A stretch of 27,534 bases of DNA, from NCBI GenBank assembly GCA_034436375.1, contig DAOTVS010000119.1:1-27534 (forward strand), read 5' to 3'. Shown one piece after another: positions 1 to 7,201 of the stretch. The position numbers and the translations under genes are program-made. Origin of the DNA: DAOTVS01 sp034436375 (lineage in GTDB: Bacteria; Chloroflexota; Anaerolineae; SpSt-313). Within the stretch, counting starts at the first letter, position 1. Each line of letters begins with the position of its first letter. The notes under the pieces are model-generated. The model was not told the DNA's origin and did not search any database. It was given only the letters and a program-made list of their open reading frames with translations.

Positions 1-257
1 AGCGCCGAGGGCCGTTGCGCCGGCACTGCCGTCGGTGTAGCCGTAGGCGCCGCTGCGGCCATGGGGGCCGTTGCCGCCGTGGACGCTGGCGCAGCCATCG
101 GCGACGGTGTGTACACCTCGTGCCGTACCGGCCGGCGGGTCAGAGCACGCACTGCCAGCACGAATAGCGTGATCAGCGCGCCCCAAAACACGAGGGCCAT
201 CAGCCCGCGGCCCAAGACCAACCACCACAACGCACGATGCCCATACCAAAACATCAT
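1..257 (-). CDS. Small membrane protein, C-terminus cut by window edge (SHOCT-like)
   Basis: The frame opens with ATG ATG TTT TGG at 257 and runs off the window without a stop, giving at least 85 residues. A strong GGAGG lies about 10 nt upstream. The protein starts MMFWYGHRALWW, followed by one hydrophobic segment (about residues 17-40) and then a low-complexity Ala/Pro/Thr stretch. This layout of an aromatic N-terminus, one membrane helix and a flexible linker is typical of small SHOCT-domain proteins, whose short C-terminal helical domain would lie outside the window. The SHOCT domain itself is therefore not seen. It has its own predicted promoter at 318-346, so it need not depend on the glcFD operon upstream. 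Function unknown. Confidence 0.6.
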   Translation of the reverse strand, partial: MMFWYGHRALWWLVLGRGLMALVFWGALITLFVLAVRALTRRPVRHEVYTPSPMAAPASTAATAPMAAAAPTATPTAVPAQRPSA

Positions 258-317
258 CGTACCTTGCCTCCTCCAGACGGCCTCTGCAGTGTCTGCAGGG
301 GCCACCCAAGTGGACGC

Positions 318-346
318 ATTATAGCACCAATAGAGTCAAATTGCCA
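318..346 (-). promoter_or_regulatory. Predicted extended -10 promoter for the small membrane protein
   Basis: On the minus strand, TGGCAA (346-341) is followed after 17 nt by a perfect TATAAT (323-318) preceded by TGC, an extended -10. The predicted start leaves a leader of about 54 nt. That leader contains two CTGCAG hexamers separated by 3 nt (284-298). It lies just downstream of the glcD stop. Confidence 0.5.
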
Positions 347-353
347 GCAGGCC

Positions 354-1733
354 TTATTCGGTCACTACTTTGCCAGGGTTGAGGATATCCAGCGGGTCCA
401 GCGCCTGCTTGATCACCTTCATCGTCTCCAGGGCTACCGGGTCCATAGCCATGGACATGTAGGGGCGCTTGAGCGTGCCGACGCCATGCTCGCCGGAAAG
501 GGTGCCACCCAGCTCGACCGAGGCCTCGAAGATCGCTGCCGTGCATTTCTGCACGCGCGCCCACTCTTCGGGGTTGCGGCGGTCGAAGAGCATGTTCGGG
601 TGCAGGTTGCCGTCGCCGGCATGGCCAAAGATGACGATAGGCACGTCGAATTCGCGGCTGATCTCCTTGAGGCGCGCCACCATGGCCGGGATGGCATGCC
701 GCGGCACCACGATGTCCTCGCCCAGCTTGTTGGGCCGCTGGCGCGCGAGAGAGCCCGAAATGGCCCGCCGTGCCCGCCACAGGTCGTCGCGATCCTTCTT
801 AGCCGAGGCCGTCTTGACGCTGGCGCCATGCTCCTGGCAAAGCCGCGCAACCGAGGCAATCTCCGAGGCCACCTGGCTCTCTTCACCATCGCACTCGATG
901 AGCAGGATCGCCTCTGCATCGAGCGGCAAGCCGAGGTGCAAATAGTCCTCCACGCAGCGAATCGCTGTCTCGTCCATCAGCTCCAGCGTCACCGGCCGGA
1001 TGCCCGCCTGGAGCACGGCCGTCACCGTCTCCGAGGCATCGCTCAGCCGGGGGAACACGGCCAGCGCCGTCTGCACCGAGCGGGGCAGGGGCAGCAAGCG
1101 CAGGGTCACCTCAGTCACGATGCCCAGGGTGCCTTCAGAGCTGATGAAGAGGTGCGACAGGCTATAACCCGTGGCGTTTTTGGCCGTGCGGGTGCCCACG
1201 CGCATCACACGTCCATCGGCCAGCACCACCTGGATGGCCATCACATAATCGCGTGTCACACCATACTTGAGGCAGCGGGGCCCGCCGGCGTTGCACGCCA
1301 CATTGCCGCCAATGGTACAGTGCTTCAGGCTGGAGGGGTCAGGCGGGAAGAAGAGCCCCTTGGCCTCCACCTCACTCTGCAGATCGCCGGTGATAACGCC
1401 GGCTTCGACCACAGCCACCATATCGACCGGGTCGATCTCGATGATGCGGTTCATGCGCGTGAGTGTCACGGCGATGCCGCCCTCAAAGGGCACCGTCGCG
1501 CCCGCCAGGCCGCTGCCCATACCGCGCGGGATGATCGGAATCCCCTCGCGGTTGGCCAGGCGCACAATGGCCTGCACTTCAGGCACACTCGCAGGCAGGA
1601 CCACCGCATCTGGGTGGCCCTCGCTAAAAGTGCCGTCATAGGCATAGCAGAGCATATCTTCAGGCGCGGTCAGCACCCACTCGGCGCCGACGATTTCGCG
1701 CAGTTCATTCAGAACGCTATCGGTGAGAGTCAT
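354..1733 (-). CDS. glcD: FAD-linked oxidase, glycolate/D-lactate dehydrogenase GlcD-type subunit
   Basis: This 459-residue protein belongs to the VAO/PCMH flavoprotein family. An FAD-binding domain covers about residues 35-215, with PRGMGSGLAGATVP and IGGNVACNAGGPRCLKYG as flavin-binding segments. A C-terminal FAD-oxidase domain covers about 220-455, with GHAGDGNLHPN and GEHGVG. Such subunits oxidise 2-hydroxyacids (glycolate, D-lactate, related acids) and pass electrons to a partner Fe-S subunit. That partner is encoded immediately upstream, with a 4-bp ATGA overlap, which argues for translational coupling and one complex. The exact substrate cannot be read from sequence: glycolate, D-lactate and D-2-hydroxyglutarate enzymes share these motifs. 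A second GlcD-like gene lies at 11908-13305. Confidence 0.9.
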   Translation of the reverse strand: MTLTDSVLNELREIVGAEWVLTAPEDMLCYAYDGTFSEGHPDAVVLPASVPEVQAIVRLANREGIPIIPRGMGSGLAGATVPFEGGIAVTLTRMNRIIEIDPVDMVAVVEAGVITGDLQSEVEAKGLFFPPDPSSLKHCTIGGNVACNAGGPRCLKYGVTRDYVMAIQVVLADGRVMRVGTRTAKNATGYSLSHLFISSEGTLGIVTEVTLRLLPLPRSVQTALAVFPRLSDASETVTAVLQAGIRPVTLELMDETAIRCVEDYLHLGLPLDAEAILLIECDGEESQVASEIASVARLCQEHGASVKTASAKKDRDDLWRARRAISGSLARQRPNKLGEDIVVPRHAIPAMVARLKEISREFDVPIVIFGHAGDGNLHPNMLFDRRNPEEWARVQKCTAAIFEASVELGGTLSGEHGVGTLKRPYMSMAMDPVALETMKVIKQALDPLDILNPGKVVTE

Positions 1734-2884
1734 TCCGGTACCGCCTTCGCCAGGAGTTCAGCCAGGTCCATCACACGCATGCGCACCTTGCCACGGCGCG
1801 CCGCGCCGGTCAGCGTGCGCCGGCACTGGGGGCAGGCTGTGACAACGGCCGTCGCGCCGGTCTCCACGGCCTGCTGCAGACGCCGGGCCGAGGCTTCCTC
1901 CACCAGTTTGGGCGCAGCCGATTCCATGTTGCCGCCGCCGCCGCAACAGAGGGCATTGGCGCGATTATCGCGCATTTCGACCAGCTTGATCCCCGGAATG
2001 GCTTGTATCAGCTCGCGCGGCGGCTCGTAGACCTTGGAGCGGCGCCCCAGGTCGCAGGAATCGTGAAAGGTCACGGTCATCGGAGGGACTTGCTGCAGCT
2101 TGAGGCGCCCTTCCCGAATCTGGCGCACCAACAGCTCGCTCACGTGCAACACTTCCAACTTCATATCCGGCACAATCTCCGGATAGATATGCTTCCAGGC
2201 ATGGTAACATGACGGGCACGAGGTAACCAGTGTCTTCGCGCCCAGGGCCTGCACGTGGCGCACCAGGTTCCGGGCGATATCGGCTACTGCATCCTCACGC
2301 CCATTGAGCACGAGCGGGTAGCCGCAGCACCACTCCTCACCACCGAGGATGGTAAAGTCGAGCCCACTGGCTTTCATCAGGCGCACCGTCTGCTGGGGCA
2401 GAGCGTAGCCCGAAGGGAAGAGCGCCGACACACAGCCTACAAAGTAGACAATCTCCGCCTGCTTATTGATGCGGTCGCCCATACCATCGCCCTCGTACCA
2501 CAGCGCGCGGGACTGCTGCTCCTCGCCCAGGATGTTGTGCTTCTGGGCGATGGCGCTCTGCAATCGCTTCAGGGCATCGGGCAACAGGTCATGGCTGGCC
2601 AACTGGCTGCGCAACCCCAGAAGAATGTGGTCCACCTGTAGCCCCGAGGGGCAGGCATTGTTACAGGCCGCACAGAGCGCACAGCGATAGGCCAGCTCAG
2701 CCGTATGCGCCCCCGGCTCCAGGCGCCCATCGCTCATTGCCCGCGCTAACGCCAGGCGGCCCCGGGGCGACTCGGTCTCGCGCCCCAATACCCGGTAGGT
2801 CGGGCACACCGCCAGGCAAGCCCCACAGCGTGTGCAGCGCCAGGGGTCAACCTGGACATCCAACACTTCCCTAGTCTCCACCAT
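1730..2884 (-). CDS. glcF: Fe-S electron-transfer subunit, GlcF/LldE-like (two 4Fe-4S plus two CCG domains)
   Basis: This 384-residue protein has two N-terminal 4Fe-4S motifs, CTRCGACLAVCP (Cys17, 20, 23, 27) and CALCAACNNACP (Cys68, 71, 74, 78). Two cysteine-rich CCG domains follow: one with VGC and WCCGYP, the other with HDSC and ALCCGGGGN. This is the standard layout of GlcF-type partners of GlcD flavoproteins, which carry electrons to quinones or other carriers. ATG at 2884 has GGAG 5 nt upstream. It is the first gene of the glcF-glcD operon. CCG domains are shared with HdrB, but the N-terminal ferredoxin domain and the glcD neighbour favour GlcF. Confidence 0.88.
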   Translation of the reverse strand: MVETREVLDVQVDPWRCTRCGACLAVCPTYRVLGRETESPRGRLALARAMSDGRLEPGAHTAELAYRCALCAACNNACPSGLQVDHILLGLRSQLASHDLLPDALKRLQSAIAQKHNILGEEQQSRALWYEGDGMGDRINKQAEIVYFVGCVSALFPSGYALPQQTVRLMKASGLDFTILGGEEWCCGYPLVLNGREDAVADIARNLVRHVQALGAKTLVTSCPSCYHAWKHIYPEIVPDMKLEVLHVSELLVRQIREGRLKLQQVPPMTVTFHDSCDLGRRSKVYEPPRELIQAIPGIKLVEMRDNRANALCCGGGGNMESAAPKLVEEASARRLQQAVETGATAVVTACPQCRRTLTGAARRGKVRMRVMDLAELLAKAVPE

Positions 2885-2928
2885 GAGTCTCCACCGTCCC
2901 TGACCTCAAGGGCCCAGCCGCAAAACGA

Positions 2929-2986
2929 GTGGCAGGGTCGATGCCGTCATATCTCCTTCGCTCAGGACCGGCATCGAACCTGCCAC
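2929..2986 (-). promoter_or_regulatory. Leader hairpin upstream of glcF (attenuator-like)
   Basis: An 18-bp inverted repeat (2929-2946 with 2969-2986, one mismatch) has a 22-nt loop. On the minus strand it lies between the predicted promoter and the glcF start, and the 3' arm is followed by a short TTTT run. The loop carries AAGGAG followed closely by an ATG that opens a 14-codon frame ending at 2906, so a leader peptide is conceivable. It resembles an attenuator or mRNA-stabilising hairpin. No known riboswitch was recognised. Confidence 0.4.
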
Positions 2987-3037
2987 AGCCTTGGGTAGGC
3001 ATAAGCCACTTGTCCACGAAGAATGCGCATCCCTATT

Positions 3038-3066
3038 ATTCTCGCACTTCTTGCCGTTTGTGTCAA
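3038..3066 (-). promoter_or_regulatory. Predicted sigma70-type promoter of the glcF-glcD operon
   Basis: On the minus strand a perfect TTGACA (3066-3061) is followed after 17 nt by GAGAAT (3043-3038). The same TTGAC(A/G)-17-GAGAAT arrangement occurs upstream of the hybrid kinase gene (11757-11785). Transcription would begin near 3031, giving a leader of about 145 nt. Confidence 0.5.
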
Positions 3067-3076
3067 ATGGCACAAA
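3057..3076. promoter_or_regulatory. CRP/FNR-like dyad overlapping the glcF -35 box
   Basis: The 20-mer TTTGTGTCAAATGGCACAAA matches its own reverse complement at 16 of 20 positions and has TGTG-N8-CACA spacing, as in CRP-family operators. It overlaps the -35 element of the glcF promoter, a position that suits repression better than activation. The binding regulator is not known. Confidence 0.4.
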
Positions 3077-3193
3077 CAGGTGGGGTGCATTCAAGATGCG
3101 CCAGCGAGTTCACGGCCAACAGGCTGCCGTCAGAGGCGCTCTTTCGTGGCCACCGGGCTCTACGCTTCGCGCTACCCCGGTACAGAGCCTTCT

Positions 3194-3249
3194 GGGGGTC
3201 AGGCATGTCCGGCCGCCTCCCTGGGGGCGGCCGGACATGCCTGACCCCC
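3194..3249. repeat. Perfect long palindrome, 24-bp arms with 8-nt loop
   Basis: The arm at 3194-3217 is the exact reverse complement of 3226-3249, with 8 nt between. It lies about 117 nt beyond the end of the sulfatase gene, in the direction of that operon's transcription. It could act as a strong hairpin at the operon's 3' end, or be a dispersed REP-like element. There is no T-run on either side, so it is not a classical intrinsic terminator. Confidence 0.6.
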
Positions 3250-3365
3250 TTCCCTGGTTGAGGCCGGGCGTTAGCGTGGCGCTGCACAGATTAACATGAC
3301 CGCACCAACCTCTGCAGCTGTCGAGGCATGGCGCTAGACCGTACGCGGATTTATGTTAGCTCGCA

Positions 3366-4718
3366 CTACATGTACACCTCGTGGTCGGCTACCCACCGCT
3401 GCCCGGCACTCCTGCTGCAAGCAGGGTCGATCTCTGGCGCAGGCTCGCCTGCCTGCTGCATGCGCCGCAGCAGACGCTCTCGCAGCACGTTAGCCACCTC
3501 ACGATGTGAATCCAGCCCGACCAGATTAGTCAACTCATAGGGATCACTCTGCAGATCGTAGAGAAACTCTTCCACATAGTGGGTTGCGCCGGCGTCGCGC
3601 CAGCCCTCTTTGTCGGGCGCCACCACCGCATACTTCCAGCGCTGAGTCCGCACAGCGCGCCCTACCTGCGACTCGCTAATCTGGATGAATACCTCGCTCG
3701 GCCAATCGGCCGCATGACCTCGCAGAAGGGGCACAAGTGAGCGCCCTTGCATGTGACACGGGACGGGCAGGCCCGCCGCATCCAAAAGGGTAGGCGGCAG
3801 GTCCACCAGGCTGACCAACTCACTCACCCGGCGGCCATCCAACCCGGGCAAATGCATGACGGTTGGGACACGTATGGAGCTATCATGACAAGAGCGCTTG
3901 TACTCTGCATTACGGGTCTTGAAATGGCAACCATGGTCGGAAGTGAAGAGGATGATTGTGTTCTCCCAGAGATCCAGGCTCTTGACGGCGTCAAGTAGGC
4001 GGCCCAGCGCTTCATCCAGCCGCTTGACCATCCCCCAGTAGCCGGCGATGTGCTGATGGGCCGAGCCGCCGAGGGCCGCAAGGTCCGGCGGCAGCCATCG
4101 CCCTATGTAGGGTTCGGTGTAGCCATCAGGAGCAGGGTAATCGTCGCGGTGATTCTGAAAGTGCGGTTCCAGATAGGAGACGAACAGAAAGAACGGTTCA
4201 GTCTGATGAGCATCGATGTAGCGGATGGCAGCATCGGTGAGGGCATCCACTCGATAGCCAGGCAACTTGACCCGTCGATTGTCCCCGTCATATAGGACGG
4301 CGTCATAGGCATCGGAGACGAACTCGAGCAGATTGGCGCCCAGCCAATACTGATAGCCGCCACGCTCTTCTGCCGGCACAGGCTCCTGGCTGCCCAGGTG
4401 CCACTTGCCGATGTAGCCAGTCGCATAGCCGGCTGCACCGAAGCAGCGCGCCAGAGTCATCGCTGCCGGCTCCAGACGGAGGCCATTGCGGTAGACACCG
4501 GTGGCCGTGGCGTAAAGGCCCGTCTGCATGCTGGCCCGGGCCGGCGCACAGACCGGTTGACACGTAAAGGTCCGCGCAAGATGCACGCCCTCCTGCGCTA
4601 AACGGTCGAAATGGGGTGTCAGATGCAATGGGTTACCGTGCGCTCCTGTGGTGTCCCAGCGCTGCTGATCGGTGAAGAAAACGATTACGTTAGGACGGTC
4701 GCTCCGTTTGGTGGGCAT
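3366..4718 (-). CDS. Type I sulfatase (formylglycine-dependent), apparently cytoplasmic
   Basis: This 450-residue protein belongs to the alkaline phosphatase/sulfatase superfamily. The N-terminal metal site is seen in NVIVFFTDQQR (Asp17). The sulfatase signature CAPARAS gives Cys57-x-Pro59-x-Arg61, and Cys57 would be oxidised to formylglycine. A second metal-site segment reads FTSDHGCHF, and the C-terminus carries the common SDPYELTNL. No signal peptide is visible: the protein starts MPTKRSDRPN and goes straight into the first beta strand. It is the last gene of an operon with an ABC sugar importer, so it probably removes sulfate from an imported sulfated sugar in the cytoplasm (inference). 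Choline-sulfatase or phosphonate hydrolase activities are alternatives within the fold. No maturase gene is in the window. A GAGGA lies about 9 nt before the ATG. Confidence 0.87.
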   Translation of the reverse strand: MPTKRSDRPNVIVFFTDQQRWDTTGAHGNPLHLTPHFDRLAQEGVHLARTFTCQPVCAPARASMQTGLYATATGVYRNGLRLEPAAMTLARCFGAAGYATGYIGKWHLGSQEPVPAEERGGYQYWLGANLLEFVSDAYDAVLYDGDNRRVKLPGYRVDALTDAAIRYIDAHQTEPFFLFVSYLEPHFQNHRDDYPAPDGYTEPYIGRWLPPDLAALGGSAHQHIAGYWGMVKRLDEALGRLLDAVKSLDLWENTIILFTSDHGCHFKTRNAEYKRSCHDSSIRVPTVMHLPGLDGRRVSELVSLVDLPPTLLDAAGLPVPCHMQGRSLVPLLRGHAADWPSEVFIQISESQVGRAVRTQRWKYAVVAPDKEGWRDAGATHYVEEFLYDLQSDPYELTNLVGLDSHREVANVLRERLLRRMQQAGEPAPEIDPACSRSAGQRWVADHEVYM

Positions 4719-4740
4719 CAGCCTTGTCCTCTAAAGATAG

Positions 4741-4779
4741 GCCAGTGGCGACCGGGAAGGCTGCCTGGCCGCCACTGGC
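4741..4779 (-). promoter_or_regulatory. Intercistronic hairpin between binding protein and sulfatase genes
   Basis: A perfect 10-bp inverted repeat (4741-4750 with 4770-4779, 19-nt loop) begins about 10 nt after the binding-protein stop on the minus strand. No T-run follows. Hairpins in this place often protect the abundant binding-protein mRNA and lower expression of the next gene; that role here is inferred. Confidence 0.45.
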
Positions 4780-4788
4780 GTGTAACGA

Positions 4789-6195
4789 CTACTTGCCGGC
4801 AAAGAGTTTGTCGCCCTCGGCCTTGATTTGCTTCACCACATCGGCCGCAGGCTTGGAGCCATTCCAAAGCTGGTCCATGCCGGGGGTCACAATGCGTGAA
4901 AAGACCTCGGGCCAGTTCACGTGAACCGGGTCACGGACGACGTATTCCTGTGCCTGGGCAAACCCTTTGGCATGGGTCGGGGGCTTGCTTGGATCCAGGA
5001 AATCGGGGCCGGTGACAACCGATACGCGCGACGGCGTTGTGGCCCCTATCTTCACCTCGCCCGTCTCGGCTTCCACACTGGAGATGAACTTGAGAAACTC
5101 CCAGGCTTCCGCAGGGTGTTTGGTTGCGGCGCCAGTGGCCCAGCCCGACCCACCACCACCCGTACCACGCCGCTCCGCTTTGCCGATGGGCAATGTGGCG
5201 ATATCCCACTTGAAAGCTTCGATGGTGCGGTATTGGTTGACAGACGAGGGGTTGTTGATCATCATGCCCACGCGCCCGGTAGCAAACAGGTCAAAGCCAC
5301 CCAGTTCGGATTCCAGGTCGGGCCGCGGGGCGACGGCATGGACGTACATTAGATCCTGCAGGAACTGGAGCGCTTCCACAGCGGGCGCCTCATCCAGCGC
5401 AATGGCTGTGGCTACGCCCTTGTCGTCGCGGTGGACAACTGTTCCCCCATTGTTATAGACCCATGATGCCCAGGGCCGCCAGCCACGATTGACCAGGAAG
5501 CCCCATTGTTCGGTCCTGTCACCCTTCTTGACGGTCAAGGCCTTGGCAATATCCAGGAACTTTTCAAAGGTGAACTCCTTTTCCTCCCAGTCAACCGGTG
5601 GGGGCTGGATCCCTGCCTGAGCAAACAGATCCAGGTTAATGAACAGGTTCTGGTTGCCATAGTCGCGGGGCAAGGCATACAAGCCGCCTTCCCACTCGTA
5701 CAGCCCGACCGCATCCTTGCGAAAGTCGGACAGGTCATAGTTGTCCTTGTTGACCAGATCATCCAGCCGCAGATGCATCTTTTTCGCCACCACCGTCACG
5801 ATAGGTGTCGTCTCTTGCAGATAGCGGTAGATGTCCGGCGGCGTACCGGCCGCAAACAGCGTCTGCACCTTCACCCCATAATCCTGCGGGACCGGTTGGT
5901 GGTCCACAGTGATATTGGGATGCTGCTCGGAAAACGCCTTTGCCCAGGCATCTCTGAGCTGTACGTGCCCCTGGTTGATGGTATCACAGATAAAGGTCAG
6001 TTTGACCGTTTCAGCCGCTGCAGTCGCAGCGGGCGCCGCCGTTGGAGCAGCTTCGCCACTGGCCGTTGTTGGTGCGCTGGTTGGGGCAGAGGTAGGCGTA
6101 GCCGGTGTGCAAGCCACCGCCCCTAGCAAACCCACGCCGGCAGCCGCGGCAGCCTGCAGAAATTGGCGTCGGTTCATCCCTCGATAGCAGTTCAT
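4789..6195 (-). CDS. ABC transporter sugar-binding lipoprotein (extracellular family 1)
   Basis: This 468-residue protein begins with a twin-arginine-like signal (MNRRQFLQ, residues 7-14), a hydrophobic stretch and a lipobox-like GAVAC with Cys29 as the probable lipidated residue. A Thr/Ala/Pro-rich linker (about 30-65) follows. The mature part has the fold order of extracellular solute-binding family 1: LTFICDT, a WAKAFSEQHPNI segment and a Trp-rich C-terminal lobe. It would capture a sugar or glycoside outside the membrane and deliver it to the two permeases encoded just upstream. The start at 6195 is favoured by AGGAGG 5 nt upstream; ATG at 6177 is an internal alternative closer to the Arg pair. 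No ATPase gene lies in the window, so a shared MsmK/UgpC-type ATPase is likely. Confidence 0.9.
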   Translation of the reverse strand: MNCYRGMNRRQFLQAAAAAGVGLLGAVACTPATPTSAPTSAPTTASGEAAPTAAPAATAAAETVKLTFICDTINQGHVQLRDAWAKAFSEQHPNITVDHQPVPQDYGVKVQTLFAAGTPPDIYRYLQETTPIVTVVAKKMHLRLDDLVNKDNYDLSDFRKDAVGLYEWEGGLYALPRDYGNQNLFINLDLFAQAGIQPPPVDWEEKEFTFEKFLDIAKALTVKKGDRTEQWGFLVNRGWRPWASWVYNNGGTVVHRDDKGVATAIALDEAPAVEALQFLQDLMYVHAVAPRPDLESELGGFDLFATGRVGMMINNPSSVNQYRTIEAFKWDIATLPIGKAERRGTGGGGSGWATGAATKHPAEAWEFLKFISSVEAETGEVKIGATTPSRVSVVTGPDFLDPSKPPTHAKGFAQAQEYVVRDPVHVNWPEVFSRIVTPGMDQLWNGSKPAADVVKQIKAEGDKLFAGK

Positions 6196-6234
6196 TGGTA
6201 TCCTCCTTTGGCTGTATGGGCCAGCGACTCACAC

Positions 6235-6267
6235 CATGGCAAAGATCACTTCACCTCGCTTGCCATG
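6235..6267. repeat. Inverted repeat in the gap upstream of the binding-protein gene
   Basis: CATGGCAA (6235-6242) and TTGCCATG (6260-6267) form a perfect 8-bp inverted repeat with 17 nt between. It lies in the 123-nt gap between the second permease gene and the binding-protein gene. It may be a leader hairpin or an operator. No clear promoter was found beside it. Confidence 0.35.
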
Positions 6268-6318
6268 ACAATATGACAAGTTACGTTCGACCTCCTTCAC
6301 GTACACAGAACACGTATT

Positions 6319-7197
6319 TCATTGCTTGACGCCGGTGAACACGATCCCCTGGATGAAGTAGCGCTGGGCAGAGAAAAAGAGCGCGAGTACTGGCAACATG
6401 GTCAGCAGCGATGCTGCCATCAGCAAGTGCCAACTGGCAGCAGACTCTCCCTGGAACATGCGCAACCCCAAAGCCAGGGTAAAGTGCTGCTGGCTCTGCA
6501 GATAGATCAGGGCATTCAGAAACTCATTCCACTGACCGTTGAACACAAAGATGACAATCATAACCACGACCGGTTTGGACATAGGCAGGATGATGCGCGA
6601 GTATACGACCAGACTGGAGCACCCGTCAATGCGCGCGGCGTCATCAAGGTCACGCGGGAGCGTCAGAAAGAACTGGCGCGCCAGAAAAGTGAGATATGGG
6701 CCGCCAAAGAACTGGGGCACAATCAAAGGCAGGAAGGTGTCGATCCAGCCAAGGCTCTTGAACATGACGAACTGCGGGATGAGTGTCACGTGGGTGGGCA
6801 GCATCATCGTAGCCAACATGACCATGAAGAAGATATTGCGCCCCCACCACTGCAGGCGCGCAAAGGCAAACGCCACCATTGTCACCGAGATGACTTTGCC
6901 GATGATGCTCAGAATAGTGATAACACTCGTGTTCCAGAAATAACGAGCAAAGGGGATCGCTGTCACAGCCTCCCGATAGTTCTCCCAGCGCACAGGGTCG
7001 GGAATCCACTTGGGTGGGAAGAGATAGACGTCGCCGGCAGGTTTGAGCGATGTGGAAATAGTCCACGCAAGCGGGATGAACATGAAAAAGACGCCCACCA
7101 GCAAGGCCGCATGAACCAACGCGTGGGTGAGCCTGCGGCGCTGTTTGAGGCCAAGTCGGAGACCTTTCAGATGGCGTGGCATGGGTCGTATCGTCAT
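6319..7197 (-). CDS. Carbohydrate ABC transporter permease, MalG family
   Basis: This 292-residue integral membrane protein has about six hydrophobic segments. The first is residues 27-50; others include the stretch around HVTLIPQFVMF and a final one near the C-terminus. The cytoplasmic EAA loop reads DDAARIDGCSS with ILPMSKP, the family docking site for the ATPase. It begins 4 nt after the stop of the first permease gene, so the two are translationally linked and form the heterodimeric channel. Substrate is presumably a sugar, given the binding-protein type and the downstream sulfatase. Confidence 0.92.
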   Translation of the reverse strand: MTIRPMPRHLKGLRLGLKQRRRLTHALVHAALLVGVFFMFIPLAWTISTSLKPAGDVYLFPPKWIPDPVRWENYREAVTAIPFARYFWNTSVITILSIIGKVISVTMVAFAFARLQWWGRNIFFMVMLATMMLPTHVTLIPQFVMFKSLGWIDTFLPLIVPQFFGGPYLTFLARQFFLTLPRDLDDAARIDGCSSLVVYSRIILPMSKPVVVMIVIFVFNGQWNEFLNALIYLQSQQHFTLALGLRMFQGESAASWHLLMAASLLTMLPVLALFFSAQRYFIQGIVFTGVKQ

Positions 7198-7201
7198 AGC
7201 C

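Larger units (their letters stand above)
2885..3365. other. 481-bp non-coding region: glcFD leader and promoter plus a palindrome
   Basis: No convincing gene is seen here. From low to high coordinates it holds the glcF leader with a large inverted repeat (2929-2986), a minus-strand promoter with an overlapping CRP-like dyad (3038-3076), and a perfect long palindrome (3194-3249). The short frames across it lack family features and supported start sites. Confidence 0.6.

Noticed and set aside
237..2030. Long plus-strand open frame of 597 codons antisense to glcD/glcF
   Set aside because: It mirrors the codon periodicity of two clear genes on the other strand, has no recognisable domain, and starts inside the small membrane protein gene without a ribosome-binding site.
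1730..2884. The CCG protein as the missing HdrB of the Hdr complex
   Set aside because: It has a ferredoxin N-terminus and is coupled to glcD by overlap, the layout of GlcF. It is 14 kb away on the other strand.
2962..2990. tRNA-like T-arm (GGTTCGATGCC on the minus strand)
   Set aside because: No acceptor, D or anticodon stems could be formed around it; it is one arm of the leader inverted repeat.
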